The notes: generated by a model not told the origin, from the letters alone. 64,000 nt of DNA from Neobacillus cucumis (GCF_023715505.1 NZ_JAMBOH010000002.1:62001-126000); one strand, 5' to 3'; shown: positions 20,357 to 30,109, counted from the stretch's first letter. Translations and numbers: made by a program.

Positions 20357-20779
20357 ATGTTAGAAGTTATGGACAGACCAAAGTCAGAACCAACTAAAGC
20401 AGAACAACTTGATGTACTTGATCAGTTGCTAAAGCCGGAGGTTCAGGAATCATTAACCACTTTAGTAGAACAGCTTCCAAAATTGACCGAACTTGTGAAT
20501 ATATTAACAAAGTCATATGACTTTGCCCAGTCAGTTGCAACAGATGAAGTATTAAAAAATGATACAATTGGAGCCATTACAGAGATTGTAGAACCTGTTA
20601 AAGATACGGTGAAAAATCTAGCTGCTACTGCAATTGAAGCAAAAGATCGTGCCGATGAAAGTAATGAAGTGATCGGTTTATTTGGACTTTTGAAAATGAT
20701 TAAAGACCCTCAAGCTCAGAAACTTTTCCGTTTTATTAACGCTTATCTTGAGGTTTCGGCAGAACGCTCAGCGAAATAA
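20357..20779 (+). CDS. yjlC: DUF1641 protein, YjlC-like
   Basis: 140 residues, largely helical, with the DUF1641 pattern (LDQLLKPEVQESLTTLVEQLPKL early; GLFGLLKMIKDPQAQKLFRF late). In B. subtilis the equivalent yjlC lies directly before ndh and is cotranscribed with it; here the gap to ndh is 36 bases. The molecular role is not established, but the fixed pairing suggests a role with the NADH dehydrogenase at the membrane. GAAAGGGG precedes the ATG. Confidence 0.85.
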   Translation: MLEVMDRPKSEPTKAEQLDVLDQLLKPEVQESLTTLVEQLPKLTELVNILTKSYDFAQSVATDEVLKNDTIGAITEIVEPVKDTVKNLAATAIEAKDRADESNEVIGLFGLLKMIKDPQAQKLFRFINAYLEVSAERSAK

Positions 20780-20815
20780 ATTTACCAGTACATCCATAGA
20801 GACGGGGGAGAGACT

Positions 20816-21994
20816 ATGTCAAAGAAAGTTGTTATTTTAGGTGCCGGATATGGCGGACTATTAGCTGCTATTAATATTCGTAAATATTTAAATAAAGATC
20901 AAGCACAAGTTACTGTGGTGAATCAGTACCCTACACATCAAATTATCACAGAACTTCATCGTTTGGCAGCAGGAAGTGTTGCAGAACAGGCAGTGGCCAT
21001 GCCTTTAGCGAAGCTTTTCAAAGGAAAAGATATTGAGCTTAAAATCGCAAAGGTAGAGTCATTTTCAGTAGATCAAAAAGTAGTAAAACTTTCAGATGGA
21101 TCTACTTTATCATATGATGCGCTAGTCGTGGCCTTAGGAAGCAAAACAGCTTACTTCGGTATACCAGGATTAGAAGAAAACAGCATGGTGTTAAAATCAG
21201 CTGAAGAGGCGAATAAAATCTATCAACATATCGAAGAACGGATCGCTGAATATGCAAAAACGAAAAATGATGCAGACGCAACGATTCTTATCGGCGGCGG
21301 TGGTTTGACCGGTGTTGAGTTGGTTGGAGAAATCGCTGATATCATGCCTAAACTTGCTAGAAGCTATGGTGTGGATCCAAAAGAAGTAAAGCTGCTTTTA
21401 GTAGAAGCAGGCCCTAAAATCTTACCTGTTTTACCAGATGCATTAATTGAACGAGCTACTGCGAGTTTAGAGGCACGTGGTGTTCAATTCTTAACAGGCC
21501 TTCCTGTAACCAACGTAGAAGGAAATGTCATTGATTTAAAAGATGGACAAAAGATTACTGCTAATACGTTCGTTTGGACTGGCGGAGTACAAGGTAATCC
21601 TCTAGTAGGTCAATCAGGGCTTGATGTGGATCGTGGACGCGCAACCGTTAATGAATATCTTCAATCTACTTCACATAAAGACGTATTCGTTGTCGGTGAC
21701 AGTGCGGTTGTCTTTGGTCCAGAAGGACGACCATTCCCGCCTACTGCCCAAATTGCATGGCAAATGGGAGAACAAACAGGATACAATGTCTTTGCCTTCT
21801 TAGAGAACAAAGCTTTCAAAGAGTTCTCTCAAGTTAACTCTGGAACCCTTGCAAGCTTGGGACGTAAAGATGCGGTAGCTACTATTGGTGCGAACGCTAT
21901 TCCACTAAAAGGGATGCCAGCGTCATTAATGAAAGAAGCTAGTAATGTTCGATACTTATCACATATTAAAGCATTGTTCAGTTTAGCTTATTAA
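20816..21994 (+). CDS. ndh: Type II NADH dehydrogenase (NDH-2)
   Basis: 392 residues. FAD-binding GAGYGG at residues 8-13, an NADH-binding ILIGGGGLTGVELVGE in the middle, the second FAD motif DVFVVGDSA, and a C-terminal amphipathic region (SLMKEASNVRYLSHIKALFSL) for membrane attachment. It passes electrons from NADH to menaquinone without pumping protons. The yjlC-ndh order is that of B. subtilis, where Rex controls the operon by NADH level; I could not find a Rex box upstream here. A strong terminator follows. Confidence 0.93.
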   Translation: MSKKVVILGAGYGGLLAAINIRKYLNKDQAQVTVVNQYPTHQIITELHRLAAGSVAEQAVAMPLAKLFKGKDIELKIAKVESFSVDQKVVKLSDGSTLSYDALVVALGSKTAYFGIPGLEENSMVLKSAEEANKIYQHIEERIAEYAKTKNDADATILIGGGGLTGVELVGEIADIMPKLARSYGVDPKEVKLLLVEAGPKILPVLPDALIERATASLEARGVQFLTGLPVTNVEGNVIDLKDGQKITANTFVWTGGVQGNPLVGQSGLDVDRGRATVNEYLQSTSHKDVFVVGDSAVVFGPEGRPFPPTAQIAWQMGEQTGYNVFAFLENKAFKEFSQVNSGTLASLGRKDAVATIGANAIPLKGMPASLMKEASNVRYLSHIKALFSLAY

Positions 21995-22050
21995 TACTAA
22001 CGAAGCTATTAAGCTACTATTTATGAATACGGCTTTCTCAAATTAAAGCA

Positions 22051-22085
22051 CCACAGTGTTTCCTCACACTGTGGTTTTTTCTTTT
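22051..22085 (+). terminator. Terminator of yjlC-ndh
   Basis: CCACAGTGT at 22051-22059 pairs perfectly with ACACTGTGG at 22066-22074, followed by a long T run. Confidence 0.9.
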
Positions 22086-22163
22086 TTTTATAGAAATGTT
22101 CGAGCCGTCGCCAGAATAGATGCTGTGTTACTTAACAAACATTTTTTCTAATCAAGGGCAATA

Positions 22164-23039
22164 TTATGAATATGGTATCTTATTCTCTTTTCGATAAGTC
22201 GCTGGGGTCATTTCCATATATTTTTTAAAGATTCTATGAAAATGGGTTATGCTTTCAAACCCACACATTTCGGCAATAAAGGAAACTTTTTGATTTGTTT
22301 TTAGTAATAGTTCTTTAGCCTTGATAACTCTTTTATGATTCAAATAAATGGTCAATCCCATCCCAGTTGTTTGTTTAAATACTCTACTAAAATGGGAAGC
22401 ACTGACTAGTGCCTCGTTTGCAAGTTCAGTCAGGGTTAATGGATGACTTAAATTGTTATTAATATAGACTAAAATTTCTTTAATCCAATCTGGTCCATAG
22501 GTGTTAGATTCCACTATGTGCTGTTTATTGTCCATGTGGGCCCGATATAATTCAAGTATGAGTTGGTGAACAATTAGCATTGAGGCATGTCTAGATCCCA
22601 GTTCATTTTTTATAGTTTCTTGAAATATGTTTAAAAGTTGTTGTTCTATTTTTTTTTGATGCTCAAGCTGAAGGGATATTTTATAATGTTTAATTTTCGC
22701 TGCCATTTCGAACAAATTTAAATAAGAAAAAGAATCATCAAGTAAGACATTATAAAGTAATGTTGGGCTAAAAAATATAATGGTAGATGTCACAGGTTCT
22801 TCCTTATCAGGCATTGCACGATGAATGATATTGTTTGGGATAAGAAATACGTCACCTTGTTTCATGTCATAAAAAATGTCATCGATGAAAAAAGTCCCTT
22901 TTCCACTGTAGACATAAACAATTTCATAATAATCATGAATATGGTCGGGCAGTTCTTTCTGTGGGCTCTTTGTATCTTGGTATATGAAAGAAAAAGGAAA
23001 CAACAAGTTATTGTTTGAAATTTTTTGAACGCTTTTCAA
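22164..23039 (-). CDS. AraC family regulator with cupin sensor domain
   Basis: 291 residues. The N-terminal cupin-like part has HDYYEIVYVYSGKGTFFID and GDVFLIPNNIIHRA; the C-terminal AraC domain has LTLTELANEALVSASHFSRVFKQTTG and VSFIAEMCGFESITHFHRIFKKYM. Such regulators sense sugars or sugar acids. It is divergent from the zinc dehydrogenase and transporter genes and probably activates them. The shared control region is 152 bases. Confidence 0.9.
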   Translation of the reverse strand: MKSVQKISNNNLLFPFSFIYQDTKSPQKELPDHIHDYYEIVYVYSGKGTFFIDDIFYDMKQGDVFLIPNNIIHRAMPDKEEPVTSTIIFFSPTLLYNVLLDDSFSYLNLFEMAAKIKHYKISLQLEHQKKIEQQLLNIFQETIKNELGSRHASMLIVHQLILELYRAHMDNKQHIVESNTYGPDWIKEILVYINNNLSHPLTLTELANEALVSASHFSRVFKQTTGMGLTIYLNHKRVIKAKELLLKTNQKVSFIAEMCGFESITHFHRIFKKYMEMTPATYRKENKIPYS

Positions 23040-23142
23040 TAGATATCACCTACATAAATGGTATATCAAAAAAGGGTATAAATAAAGCAATAAATGTAAC
23101 TTTTATTTCAAATATTGATGATAAGATGGAGGGGAGTTCAAA

Positions 23143-23172
23143 ATGAAAGGGTTTTCTAATTTTATAAATTAA
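23143..23172 (+). CDS. Possible 9-residue leader peptide
   Basis: ATG AAA GGG TTT TCT AAT TTT ATA AAT TAA, preceded by the strong site GATGGAGGGG at an ideal distance. It ends 19 bases before the dehydrogenase ATG, and its tail leads into AAAGGAG. Such a well-placed ribosome site on so short a frame may be a coupling device, or the site may be a relic of an earlier start. No evidence for translation beyond the sequence. Confidence 0.3.
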   Translation: MKGFSNFIN

Positions 23173-23191
23173 AAGGAGTGTTACCCCAAAA

Positions 23192-24205
23192 ATGAAAAGT
23201 ATAGTCTGTAACCAACCAAATCAATTTAAAATGGTAGAAGTGGAAACTCCTGTACTTAAAACAGGAGAAGCTTTAGTTCATATTCGCCGCATTGGCATTT
23301 GTGGCACTGATTACCATGCATACAAAGGCAACCAACCCTTTTTTAGCTATCCTCGTGTACTCGGTCATGAACTTTCTGGTCAAATTGAATCTATAGGGGA
23401 AAACTCTTGTGGATTAAAGGAAGGAGATCAAGTATCCGTTATTCCCTACATGGAATGTGGTGAATGTATTGCTTGTAGAAATGGCAAAACAAACTGCTGT
23501 ACGGATATGAAGGTATTAGGTGTCCACATTGAAGGTGGAATGAGTGAATGGATTACCGTTCCGTACAATCATTTAATTAAAACCAATGGGCTTACATTAG
23601 ATCAATCTGCAATGATTGAACCTTTAAGTATAGGTGCACATGCCATTAGACGTTCTTCACTTAAAAAGGGGGAATACGTTCTAGTAATTGGTGCCGGACC
23701 TATTGGATTAGGGGTAATGGCATTTGCTAAGCAAGAGGAAGCTAAAGTGATAGCAATGGATGTAAACCCAGAACGTTTGGAGTTTTGTCGTAAATGGGCC
23801 AAAGTAGATTTTACAGTGAACGCATTGGAAAATTCATTGGAGACTATCAAGGAAATAACAAGAGGAGAAATGCCAACAGCTGTATTTGATGCAACTGGAA
23901 ATGGTAATTCAATGACGGATGCGTTTAACTATCCTGCACATGGCGGGAAATTAATCTACGTTGGTTTAACTAAAGGTAATATTTTATTCGATGATCCTGA
24001 TTTTCATAAAAAAGAACTGACATTAATGGGAAGTCGTAACGCTACTCGAGAAGATTTTGAATATGTAGTAAACTCTATAAAAAGTGGTGGAGTGGATATT
24101 GATTCGTATATTACCCATCGTGCAAGCATTGATGAGATGATCAATCAATTTGAAGGATGGTTAACCCCTGAGGCCAAAGTAATTAAGGCTATTGTTGAAG
24201 TATAG
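23192..24205 (+). CDS. Zinc-dependent dehydrogenase (MDR family, sugar-acid/polyol type)
   Basis: 337 residues. The catalytic zinc site is C37 (GICGTDYH) with H59-E60 (GHE). The structural zinc cysteines are C89, C92, C95 and C103. The NAD-binding loop is VIGAGPIGLGVMAFAK. This is the group containing RspB, threonine dehydrogenase and L-galactonate 5-dehydrogenase. With an ACS-family anion transporter next and a cupin AraC regulator upstream, oxidation of a hexonate such as L-galactonate is the best guess. No dehydratase or aldolase gene is present, so the rest of the pathway would be elsewhere. Confidence 0.88.
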   Translation: MKSIVCNQPNQFKMVEVETPVLKTGEALVHIRRIGICGTDYHAYKGNQPFFSYPRVLGHELSGQIESIGENSCGLKEGDQVSVIPYMECGECIACRNGKTNCCTDMKVLGVHIEGGMSEWITVPYNHLIKTNGLTLDQSAMIEPLSIGAHAIRRSSLKKGEYVLVIGAGPIGLGVMAFAKQEEAKVIAMDVNPERLEFCRKWAKVDFTVNALENSLETIKEITRGEMPTAVFDATGNGNSMTDAFNYPAHGGKLIYVGLTKGNILFDDPDFHKKELTLMGSRNATREDFEYVVNSIKSGGVDIDSYITHRASIDEMINQFEGWLTPEAKVIKAIVEV

Positions 24206-24222
24206 TTAAATTATGAATTATG

Positions 24223-24236
24223 TGAAAGCGTTAACA
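24223..24236. promoter_or_regulatory. Perfect cre (CcpA) site
   Basis: TGAAAGCGTTAACA matches the B. subtilis cre consensus TGWAANCGNTNWCA at all fourteen positions. It lies between the dehydrogenase stop and the transporter start, so CcpA bound here would act as a roadblock or control a promoter for the transporter. Confidence 0.8.
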
Positions 24237-24255
24237 ACATAATAGGGGGTATATG

Positions 24256-25533
24256 ATGCTATCAAAAATGTTCTCAAAAGATAAACTACCTGTACTGATT
24301 TTATTATTCTTAGCTGGCGTAATTAATTATCTTGACCGATCTGCCTTATCCATTGGTGCTCCTTTTATTAAGGAGGATTTACATTTATCAGCAACCCAGT
24401 TGGGAATTATTTTTAGTAGTTTTTCAGTTGGATATGCAATTTTCAACTTTATAGGCGGGATGGCTTCTGATAAATATGGTGCCAAACTTACTTTGTTCGT
24501 TGCAATGATTGTTTGGTCCTTATTTAGTGGTGCTATTGCATTAGCAGTGGGATTTACTAGTTTAATTGTCATTCGTGTTTTATTCGGTATGGGGGAAGGG
24601 CCGCTTTCGGCAACCATCAGTAAAATGGTCAATAACTGGTTTCCAGCTGACCAACGTGCGTCTGCTGTTGGTTTAACGAATAGTGGAACACCACTCGGAG
24701 GTGCCATTTCAGGTCCAATTGTAGGGTTTATCGCCATTACATTCAGCTGGAAAATATCATTTCTTTTAATAATGGTTATTGGTCTTGTTTGGGCGGTTTT
24801 ATGGTGGAAATTTGTGAAAGAAAAGCCCGCAGCCTCTAAAGAAAAGTCAACTGTTGTAAATATCAACCATGTTTCACAGCAAAGACGCCCATTAACTTTT
24901 TACTTGAAACAAAAAACGGTATTATTTACTGCATTTGCGTTCTTTTCTTATAACTATATTTTGTTCTTCTTCTTAACCTGGTTCCCAAGTTATTTGGTAG
25001 ATGCCCGTCATATGGATGTAAAGGACATGAGTGTTATTACAATGATTCCATGGATTGTAGGCTTTATCGGACTTGCCTCTGGCGGATTTGTTTCAGATTT
25101 TGTTTTTAAAAAATTTACAAACAAAGGTGTTTTATTCTCAAGAAAAGTTGTGCTCGTCACTTGTCTATTTATTTCAGCTGTTTGTATTGGCTGTGCCGGC
25201 CTTGTAACAACCACAGTCAGTGCCGTAACATTAGTTGCCCTGTCCGTCTTTTTCCTTTACTTAACAGGAGCCATTTACTGGGCAATCGTACAGGATGTTG
25301 TGGAGCAAAGTAGTGTGGGTTCAGTCGGTGGATTTATGCACTTTTTAGCCAATACAGCTGGGATAATTGGACCTGCATTAACAGGGTACCTTGTGGATCA
25401 ATCTGGTTCGTTCACATCAGCCTTTTTATTAGCAGGCGGGTTGGCTATTGTTGCTTCCTTATCAGTAATCCGTTTTGTTCGTCCGATTAAGTATGCAAGT
25501 ACTAAAAAAGAATCTGTAAAAATCACAGTTTAA
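24256..25533 (+). CDS. MFS transporter, ACS (anion:cation symporter) family
   Basis: About 425 residues with 12 membrane helices. The ACS hallmark LINYLDRSALSIGAPFI is in helix 1, followed by GGMASDKYGAK in the first cytosolic loop and GMGEGPLSATISKMVNNWFP in the middle of the N-half, as in hexuronate, galactonate and glucarate transporters (ExuT, DgoT). It would import a sugar acid for the dehydrogenase 50 bases upstream. AGGGGG at 24244-24249 suits the second ATG (24256) better than the first (24253). Confidence 0.9.
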   Translation: MLSKMFSKDKLPVLILLFLAGVINYLDRSALSIGAPFIKEDLHLSATQLGIIFSSFSVGYAIFNFIGGMASDKYGAKLTLFVAMIVWSLFSGAIALAVGFTSLIVIRVLFGMGEGPLSATISKMVNNWFPADQRASAVGLTNSGTPLGGAISGPIVGFIAITFSWKISFLLIMVIGLVWAVLWWKFVKEKPAASKEKSTVVNINHVSQQRRPLTFYLKQKTVLFTAFAFFSYNYILFFFLTWFPSYLVDARHMDVKDMSVITMIPWIVGFIGLASGGFVSDFVFKKFTNKGVLFSRKVVLVTCLFISAVCIGCAGLVTTTVSAVTLVALSVFFLYLTGAIYWAIVQDVVEQSSVGSVGGFMHFLANTAGIIGPALTGYLVDQSGSFTSAFLLAGGLAIVASLSVIRFVRPIKYASTKKESVKITV

Positions 25534-25722
25534 ATACTAAAAAGTTTAGTTTTTATCTTTTTTAAAATTAAAGCGCTTTAAGTTTGGCCCGATGGAAAGA
25601 ATGATCAGCTCCTCTAATTTTTATTCTGTAATTTAAATCTGCTTATGATGCGAATTTTGTACCTAAACAGGCTTTTTGAAGTGTAAATCAGTGTAAGCTA
25701 TGGCTATAAGAATAGAAGAGTC

Positions 25723-25846
25723 TAACAAACCGGCTATCCATTGGGCAGTCGGTTTTGTTAATAAATTTTTAAAAGGAATGAGCATTACTTAAAGGGCTAC
25801 ATATGTCTGACTGCAAATCCACTGGTCTTAGTGGATTTTTTTATTT
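25723..25846 (+). terminator. Two successive terminators in a 520-base gap
   Basis: First: AACAAACCG...CGGTTTTGTT with T-rich tail (about 25723-25770). Second: AAATCCACT at 25815-25823 with AGTGGATTT at 25830-25838 and a T run. A weaker CCAAG/CTTGG hairpin follows near 25930. No gene is seen in 25534-26061; the stacked terminators may mark a lost gene. An imperfect cre-like AAAGCGCTTT lies at about 25571. Confidence 0.75.
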
Positions 25847-26061
25847 TCCTAACAGATTAATTTATAAACTTTTATTTTACAATAGTAAAGTTTAAAAATA
25901 TTGACATAAATTTATATTAAGAACAAGGGCCAAGGAAGAGACTTCGCTTGGGTTTTATTTCTGGTTGGGAGATAATAATCTAGGAGTAGTATTTTAACTT
26001 AATTAAATAATAATAATGAAAATCTTATTTTGTATTAGTTATTTAGAAAGAAGTGAAAAGC

Positions 26062-27987
26062 ATGCCAGAAAGATCCTCTAAATCCCCATCCATGATAAAA
26101 CAGGCTTTGTCTGTTAATAAAAAGCCTTTTCCTTGGTTAAAGGCTTTTTCCGCAGGGGTAGCAGCCTCATTGCCAATTATAATTGGATTATTATTAGATC
26201 ATTTAGAATATGGGTTGATAGCTGGAATGGGTGGTTTTACCTATCTTTACGTTTTTAATATACCCTATGCTCAAAGGGCTAAAAAGATTTTTATTATTGT
26301 ACTTGCTTTATCATTACTTACTGCACTAGGTACACTTGTTGCTCCATATCCACTTGCAATTGCTATTTTAATGGGAGTAATTGGAGCTGTTGCCATATTT
26401 ATTTTTGGAGCTTTAAGAATTGCAGGTCCTTCGGCAATCTTTCTTGTACTCGTTTTTGCAATGACAACTGGTATGCCTGTTGATCCAGGATCTGCTCCTT
26501 TACGAGCAGGCCTTGTTTTCCTTGGCGGGAGTCTGTCTTGGATCATAGCGATGGTTGGTTATTTCTTTCATCCGCATGGTCCAGAAACTGGTGTTATGAG
26601 AAGGGCTTTAATCGAACTATCTGCCTTTATCGATTCAGTTGGAACAGAGCGTTTTAATGAGTCAAGACATCGTGTGATGTCAGTCTTAAACGAAGCGGAT
26701 GAAACACTTGCATCAGGTTATATCTCCTGGAGACAAACAGACCTTATTAAACGATTATATGTTTTAAATACTTCTGCCCATTCTATTTTTACTTACATAC
26801 TTGAAAATTTTTCAGAACATGATACCAAATTACCACCAGAATTAGGGCAATCTCTCCGAAAAACGGCTCTATCGTTAGACGGGAAGAGTAAGATAAAAAT
26901 CGTTGCAGGGGAAATCTTGCAACCAGATGAGATGGAGGATCGTATTGCTTACTTGTTTAAATTAATTTATGATACAGATGCTATCATGAACGAACCAACT
27001 TCCAAAATAAATAAAGTGGTTGAAATCTCTAAGCCCTCCATTAAGACGGTCCTTGGGGGTGCATTTGATAAGAATTCTATCATTTTTATTGCTGCTTTTC
27101 GGTTTGGTATCATAACGATTATTGCGGCCATTATCGCTTTCCAGTTTGGATTTGTACGGTCTTACTGGGTCCCGTTATCCTGTGTAGCTGTTATGTCAGG
27201 ATTCTCCATTGTCGCCACCTTTCATCGTGCCATTCAAAGAGGTATTGGTACATTGCTGGGTATCTTGATTGCCAGCATCATTCTTTCCCTGCATCCTGAC
27301 GGCTATATTATTGCTTTGTTTGTATTATTATTAACGTTTATTACAGAACTGTTTATTGTAAAAAATTATGGGTTAGCCGCATTGTTTTTTACACCAAATG
27401 CTTTACTCATGGCTGAAAGCACGAGTTTGGGGGATTTTGATTTTACTTATTTTGCTTCTGCTAGAATTTTGGATGTTTTGATTGGTAGTATCATTGGACT
27501 TATGGGTGTATGGTTAGTGGGAAGAAGATCTGCGTCGAGGCGTCTTCCTCATTTAGTTGCGAAAACCATTCGTAGTCAGGCCCAATTTTTACTTATTTTA
27601 TTTTCCGATCAAGGAAAGGGATTTAATGCGAGAGAGAGCAGAGAGTTAAAAAAGATGAAAACGAATATCAATAATTTAAAAACTTTGTATAACACAGCAT
27701 TAGGTGAGATTCCAGCTGATCGAAAAGCATTAGATTATTACTGGACTGTAGTTTTTTCGATTGAACAGCTAGGATATTTACTGGAAAATTGTGCTAAAAC
27801 AAATAGCCGTCCGTTGCTTTCTGAAGATACACTTTCCCAATTACTTTATGTTTGTGAAACAACCGCAATCGCAGCGGATTTGCAAAGGTCCCCATCTATT
27901 CGAAAAGTTCCCGAAATAGAATCCTTCCCAACTATTCAAACAGAGCTTATTAACTTACAAAAGACACTCCAAAACAGTCCGAAATAA
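26062..27987 (+). CDS. FUSC family inner-membrane protein
   Basis: About 641 residues on the FUSC/aromatic-acid-exporter plan: a first block of about six hydrophobic helices (residues 25-175; SLPIIIGLLLDHLEYGLIAGMGG), a soluble middle (180-330), a second membrane block (340-490; RSYWVPLSCVAVMSGFSIVATFHRA and a GIGTLLG turn), and a soluble tail. Relatives (YccS, AaeB, fusaric acid resistance) are thought to efflux organic acids. A GTG at 26053 also opens the frame, but ATG 26062 is better spaced from AGAAAGAAG. It stands alone with its own terminator; the substrate is unknown. Confidence 0.85.
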   Translation: MPERSSKSPSMIKQALSVNKKPFPWLKAFSAGVAASLPIIIGLLLDHLEYGLIAGMGGFTYLYVFNIPYAQRAKKIFIIVLALSLLTALGTLVAPYPLAIAILMGVIGAVAIFIFGALRIAGPSAIFLVLVFAMTTGMPVDPGSAPLRAGLVFLGGSLSWIIAMVGYFFHPHGPETGVMRRALIELSAFIDSVGTERFNESRHRVMSVLNEADETLASGYISWRQTDLIKRLYVLNTSAHSIFTYILENFSEHDTKLPPELGQSLRKTALSLDGKSKIKIVAGEILQPDEMEDRIAYLFKLIYDTDAIMNEPTSKINKVVEISKPSIKTVLGGAFDKNSIIFIAAFRFGIITIIAAIIAFQFGFVRSYWVPLSCVAVMSGFSIVATFHRAIQRGIGTLLGILIASIILSLHPDGYIIALFVLLLTFITELFIVKNYGLAALFFTPNALLMAESTSLGDFDFTYFASARILDVLIGSIIGLMGVWLVGRRSASRRLPHLVAKTIRSQAQFLLILFSDQGKGFNARESRELKKMKTNINNLKTLYNTALGEIPADRKALDYYWTVVFSIEQLGYLLENCAKTNSRPLLSEDTLSQLLYVCETTAIAADLQRSPSIRKVPEIESFPTIQTELINLQKTLQNSPK

Positions 27988-28014
27988 TTTTGTAGGACGG
28001 AAGATATTGCATGA

Positions 28015-28050
28015 ACAAAGGCCCATCTATTCATATGGGCCTTTGTTTTG
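28015..28050 (+). terminator. Terminator of the FUSC gene
   Basis: ACAAAGGCCCAT pairs with ATGGGCCTTTGT across an 8-base loop, then TTTTGTG. A similar AAGGCCCATCT stem ends the protease gene near 36403. The remaining bases to 28306 show no gene. Confidence 0.9.
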
Positions 28051-28306
28051 TGTTACATAATTGATATGATCCAGAGGTTACATTTTTCAATTTATTTTCT
28101 GTTAGCTTTTCTTACCAATTTTGTTACAACTAGCCATTCTTTCAGTAAAATACAATCATGTTAAACAATAAGTTGGTACGTTTAAAACCATAAGTCAGTA
28201 GGGAAGGGGCTATATTATGTAAATATAATTCAGAACATTCAGTTAAAACTATTTAAGAATCCAATCCACCTTTCTATGGCGCGTCAAAAAAAAAGGAGTG
28301 AATACC

Positions 28307-29776
28307 ATGCGAACGTTATCAATGGAAGATCAAGATCCTTTAAAAGTAAAAGACCCCTCTTTATATAATGAGGACCTTGCCCCTCTTAATAAGGAAAAGA
28401 GGAATTGGAATTGGCTGAACTATACGACAGTGTGGATGGGGATGGTCCATAATATTGTCGCATATGAAACAGCAGGAAGTTTGCTTGGGTTAGGAATGAG
28501 TGTTTGGCAGGCTTTAGCGACAGTGATAACCGCCAATATTATTCTTATTATAGCGATGTGGCTAAATAGTGCAGCGGGTGCTAAATACGGGATCCCTTTC
28601 CCGGTTCTGATTCGTGCTTCTTTTGGATATAAAGGGGCACAGCTTCCGATCATTATAAGGGCATTTGTAGCGATATTCTGGTTTGCCGTTCAAGCCTATT
28701 TAGGAAGCAAAGCAGTAGGCGCTGTTCTAGGGACATTAATACCAGGCTGGAATAGTTTATCGTCCATCCATATTTTAGGTATGGGGCTAAATGATGCCCT
28801 TGCAGTTGCTCTTTTTTGGATATTGCATGCATGGGTGATTTCACATGGCATGGAACGAGTTAAGTTTTTTGAGCTTTGGGCAGGCCCTCTCGTTATTGTT
28901 TTAGGGTTAGCTCTTGTTATTTGGGCAATAACAGTATCGAATGGATTAGGGCCACTTTTTGATGAACCAGCAAAATTAACGGGTGGAGCATTTTGGAGTG
29001 CATTTGGAATTTCGATTACCGGACTGATTGGAACGTGGGCTACATTAATTCTGAATATACCGGATTTTACTAGGTTTGCACGAAGTCAAAAAGATCAAGT
29101 TATCGGCCAGGCAATTGGATTACCAGGAACAGCGATTATTTTTGCTATTATGAGTATTATTACAACTTCGGGCACCATCATTGCTTTCGGTAGACCTATT
29201 TGGGATCCAGTCGAATTACTTCAGCAATTCGGAAACCCGTTTGTTTTATTCCTGGGAGCTTTTGCACTGCTCATTGCTACCTTGTCTGTAAATGTGGCAG
29301 CAAACGTTGTTTCACCTGCCTATGACCTAGTAAACTTATTTCCGCAAAAACTTAACTTTGTAAAAGCCGGACTCATTTCGATAGTGGTTGCGTTATTTTT
29401 TGCACCCTGGCTATGGTATAACAACTCAGGAACCATTTTTAATGTTCTAGGGGCAATCGGTGGAGCACTTGGACCGGTCGGTGGAATTATGATTGCTGAT
29501 TATTTCTTAGTTGCACGCAGGAAATATGATTTAGCTAGTTTTTATAAAAAAGACGGACTATATAAGTATACAAATGGATGGAATGTTAAGGCACTAATTG
29601 CCCTAGTTATAGGGCTGATAGCATCATTTATTGGATTAATTATCCCAGCATTTAAAGAGTTGTACACCTATTCTTGGTTCTTAGGGATTGGTTTTGGATT
29701 CATTTCCTATATTTTGTTAATGAAATCGGATAAAGTGTCTGAATCGAAGCTTGAAAATGTAGAGACTACCATTTAA
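28307..29776 (+). CDS. NCS1 family nucleobase/allantoin-type permease
   Basis: 489 residues and 12 membrane helices in the NCS1 pattern: an N-terminal NEDLAPLNKEKRNWNWLNYTTVWMG, then GIPFPVLIRASFGYKGAQLP, and NIPDFTRFARSQKDQ between helices. It resembles the PucI/AllP branch importing allantoin, uracil, hydantoins or cytosine with a cation. No ureide or pyrimidine catabolic genes are adjacent, so the substrate stays open. GTG 28298 opens the frame, but AAAGGAG at 28293-28299 fits ATG 28307. Confidence 0.9.
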   Translation: MRTLSMEDQDPLKVKDPSLYNEDLAPLNKEKRNWNWLNYTTVWMGMVHNIVAYETAGSLLGLGMSVWQALATVITANIILIIAMWLNSAAGAKYGIPFPVLIRASFGYKGAQLPIIIRAFVAIFWFAVQAYLGSKAVGAVLGTLIPGWNSLSSIHILGMGLNDALAVALFWILHAWVISHGMERVKFFELWAGPLVIVLGLALVIWAITVSNGLGPLFDEPAKLTGGAFWSAFGISITGLIGTWATLILNIPDFTRFARSQKDQVIGQAIGLPGTAIIFAIMSIITTSGTIIAFGRPIWDPVELLQQFGNPFVLFLGAFALLIATLSVNVAANVVSPAYDLVNLFPQKLNFVKAGLISIVVALFFAPWLWYNNSGTIFNVLGAIGGALGPVGGIMIADYFLVARRKYDLASFYKKDGLYKYTNGWNVKALIALVIGLIASFIGLIIPAFKELYTYSWFLGIGFGFISYILLMKSDKVSESKLENVETTI

Positions 29777-29986
29777 ATTGCCTTTCATCACTTTCTATTA
29801 GTGTAGCAATTGTCCGTGATATTTTTAACTTTACGTGCCAGGTCGCCAAAATTTCTAATAAGAGTCAGCCCGTATACTCTTGGATTAACTCAGGAAAATT
29901 TCTAAATGTGCGAAACAAACGCCGTTCTGTTAGAGACGGGCCTTTGTTGGTTACTCTGTGTATTATTTATCCTATTTAATGCGTGT

Positions 29987-30037
29987 AAAACCTGCTATTA
30001 ACTCAAGAACATAAAAAAGTTAATAGCAGGTTTTTAA
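29987..30037 (+). terminator. Terminator after the NCS1 permease
   Basis: AAAACCTGCTATTAACT pairs with AGTTAATAGCAGGTTTTT across a 14-base loop. The preceding 210 bases (29777-29986) contain a second, imperfect hairpin near 29909-29947 and no convincing gene. Confidence 0.85.
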
Positions 30038-30109
30038 TCTGAAGATGATAGACCGATATTAAATTTTTAGTCGTTCTTTTTTGGGATATTGGATATTATG
30101 TCCGATACA

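Noticed and set aside
25566..25581. AAAGCGCTTT palindrome after the ACS transporter as a second cre site
   Set aside because: It has symmetric mismatches at the conserved outer G and C, and lies downstream of the gene with no promoter; too weak beside the perfect site at 24223.
29777..29986. A possible helix-turn-helix fragment (translated PVYSWINSGKF) in the gap after the NCS1 gene
   Set aside because: The stretch is too short, the frame has no start or ribosome site and no family could be named.
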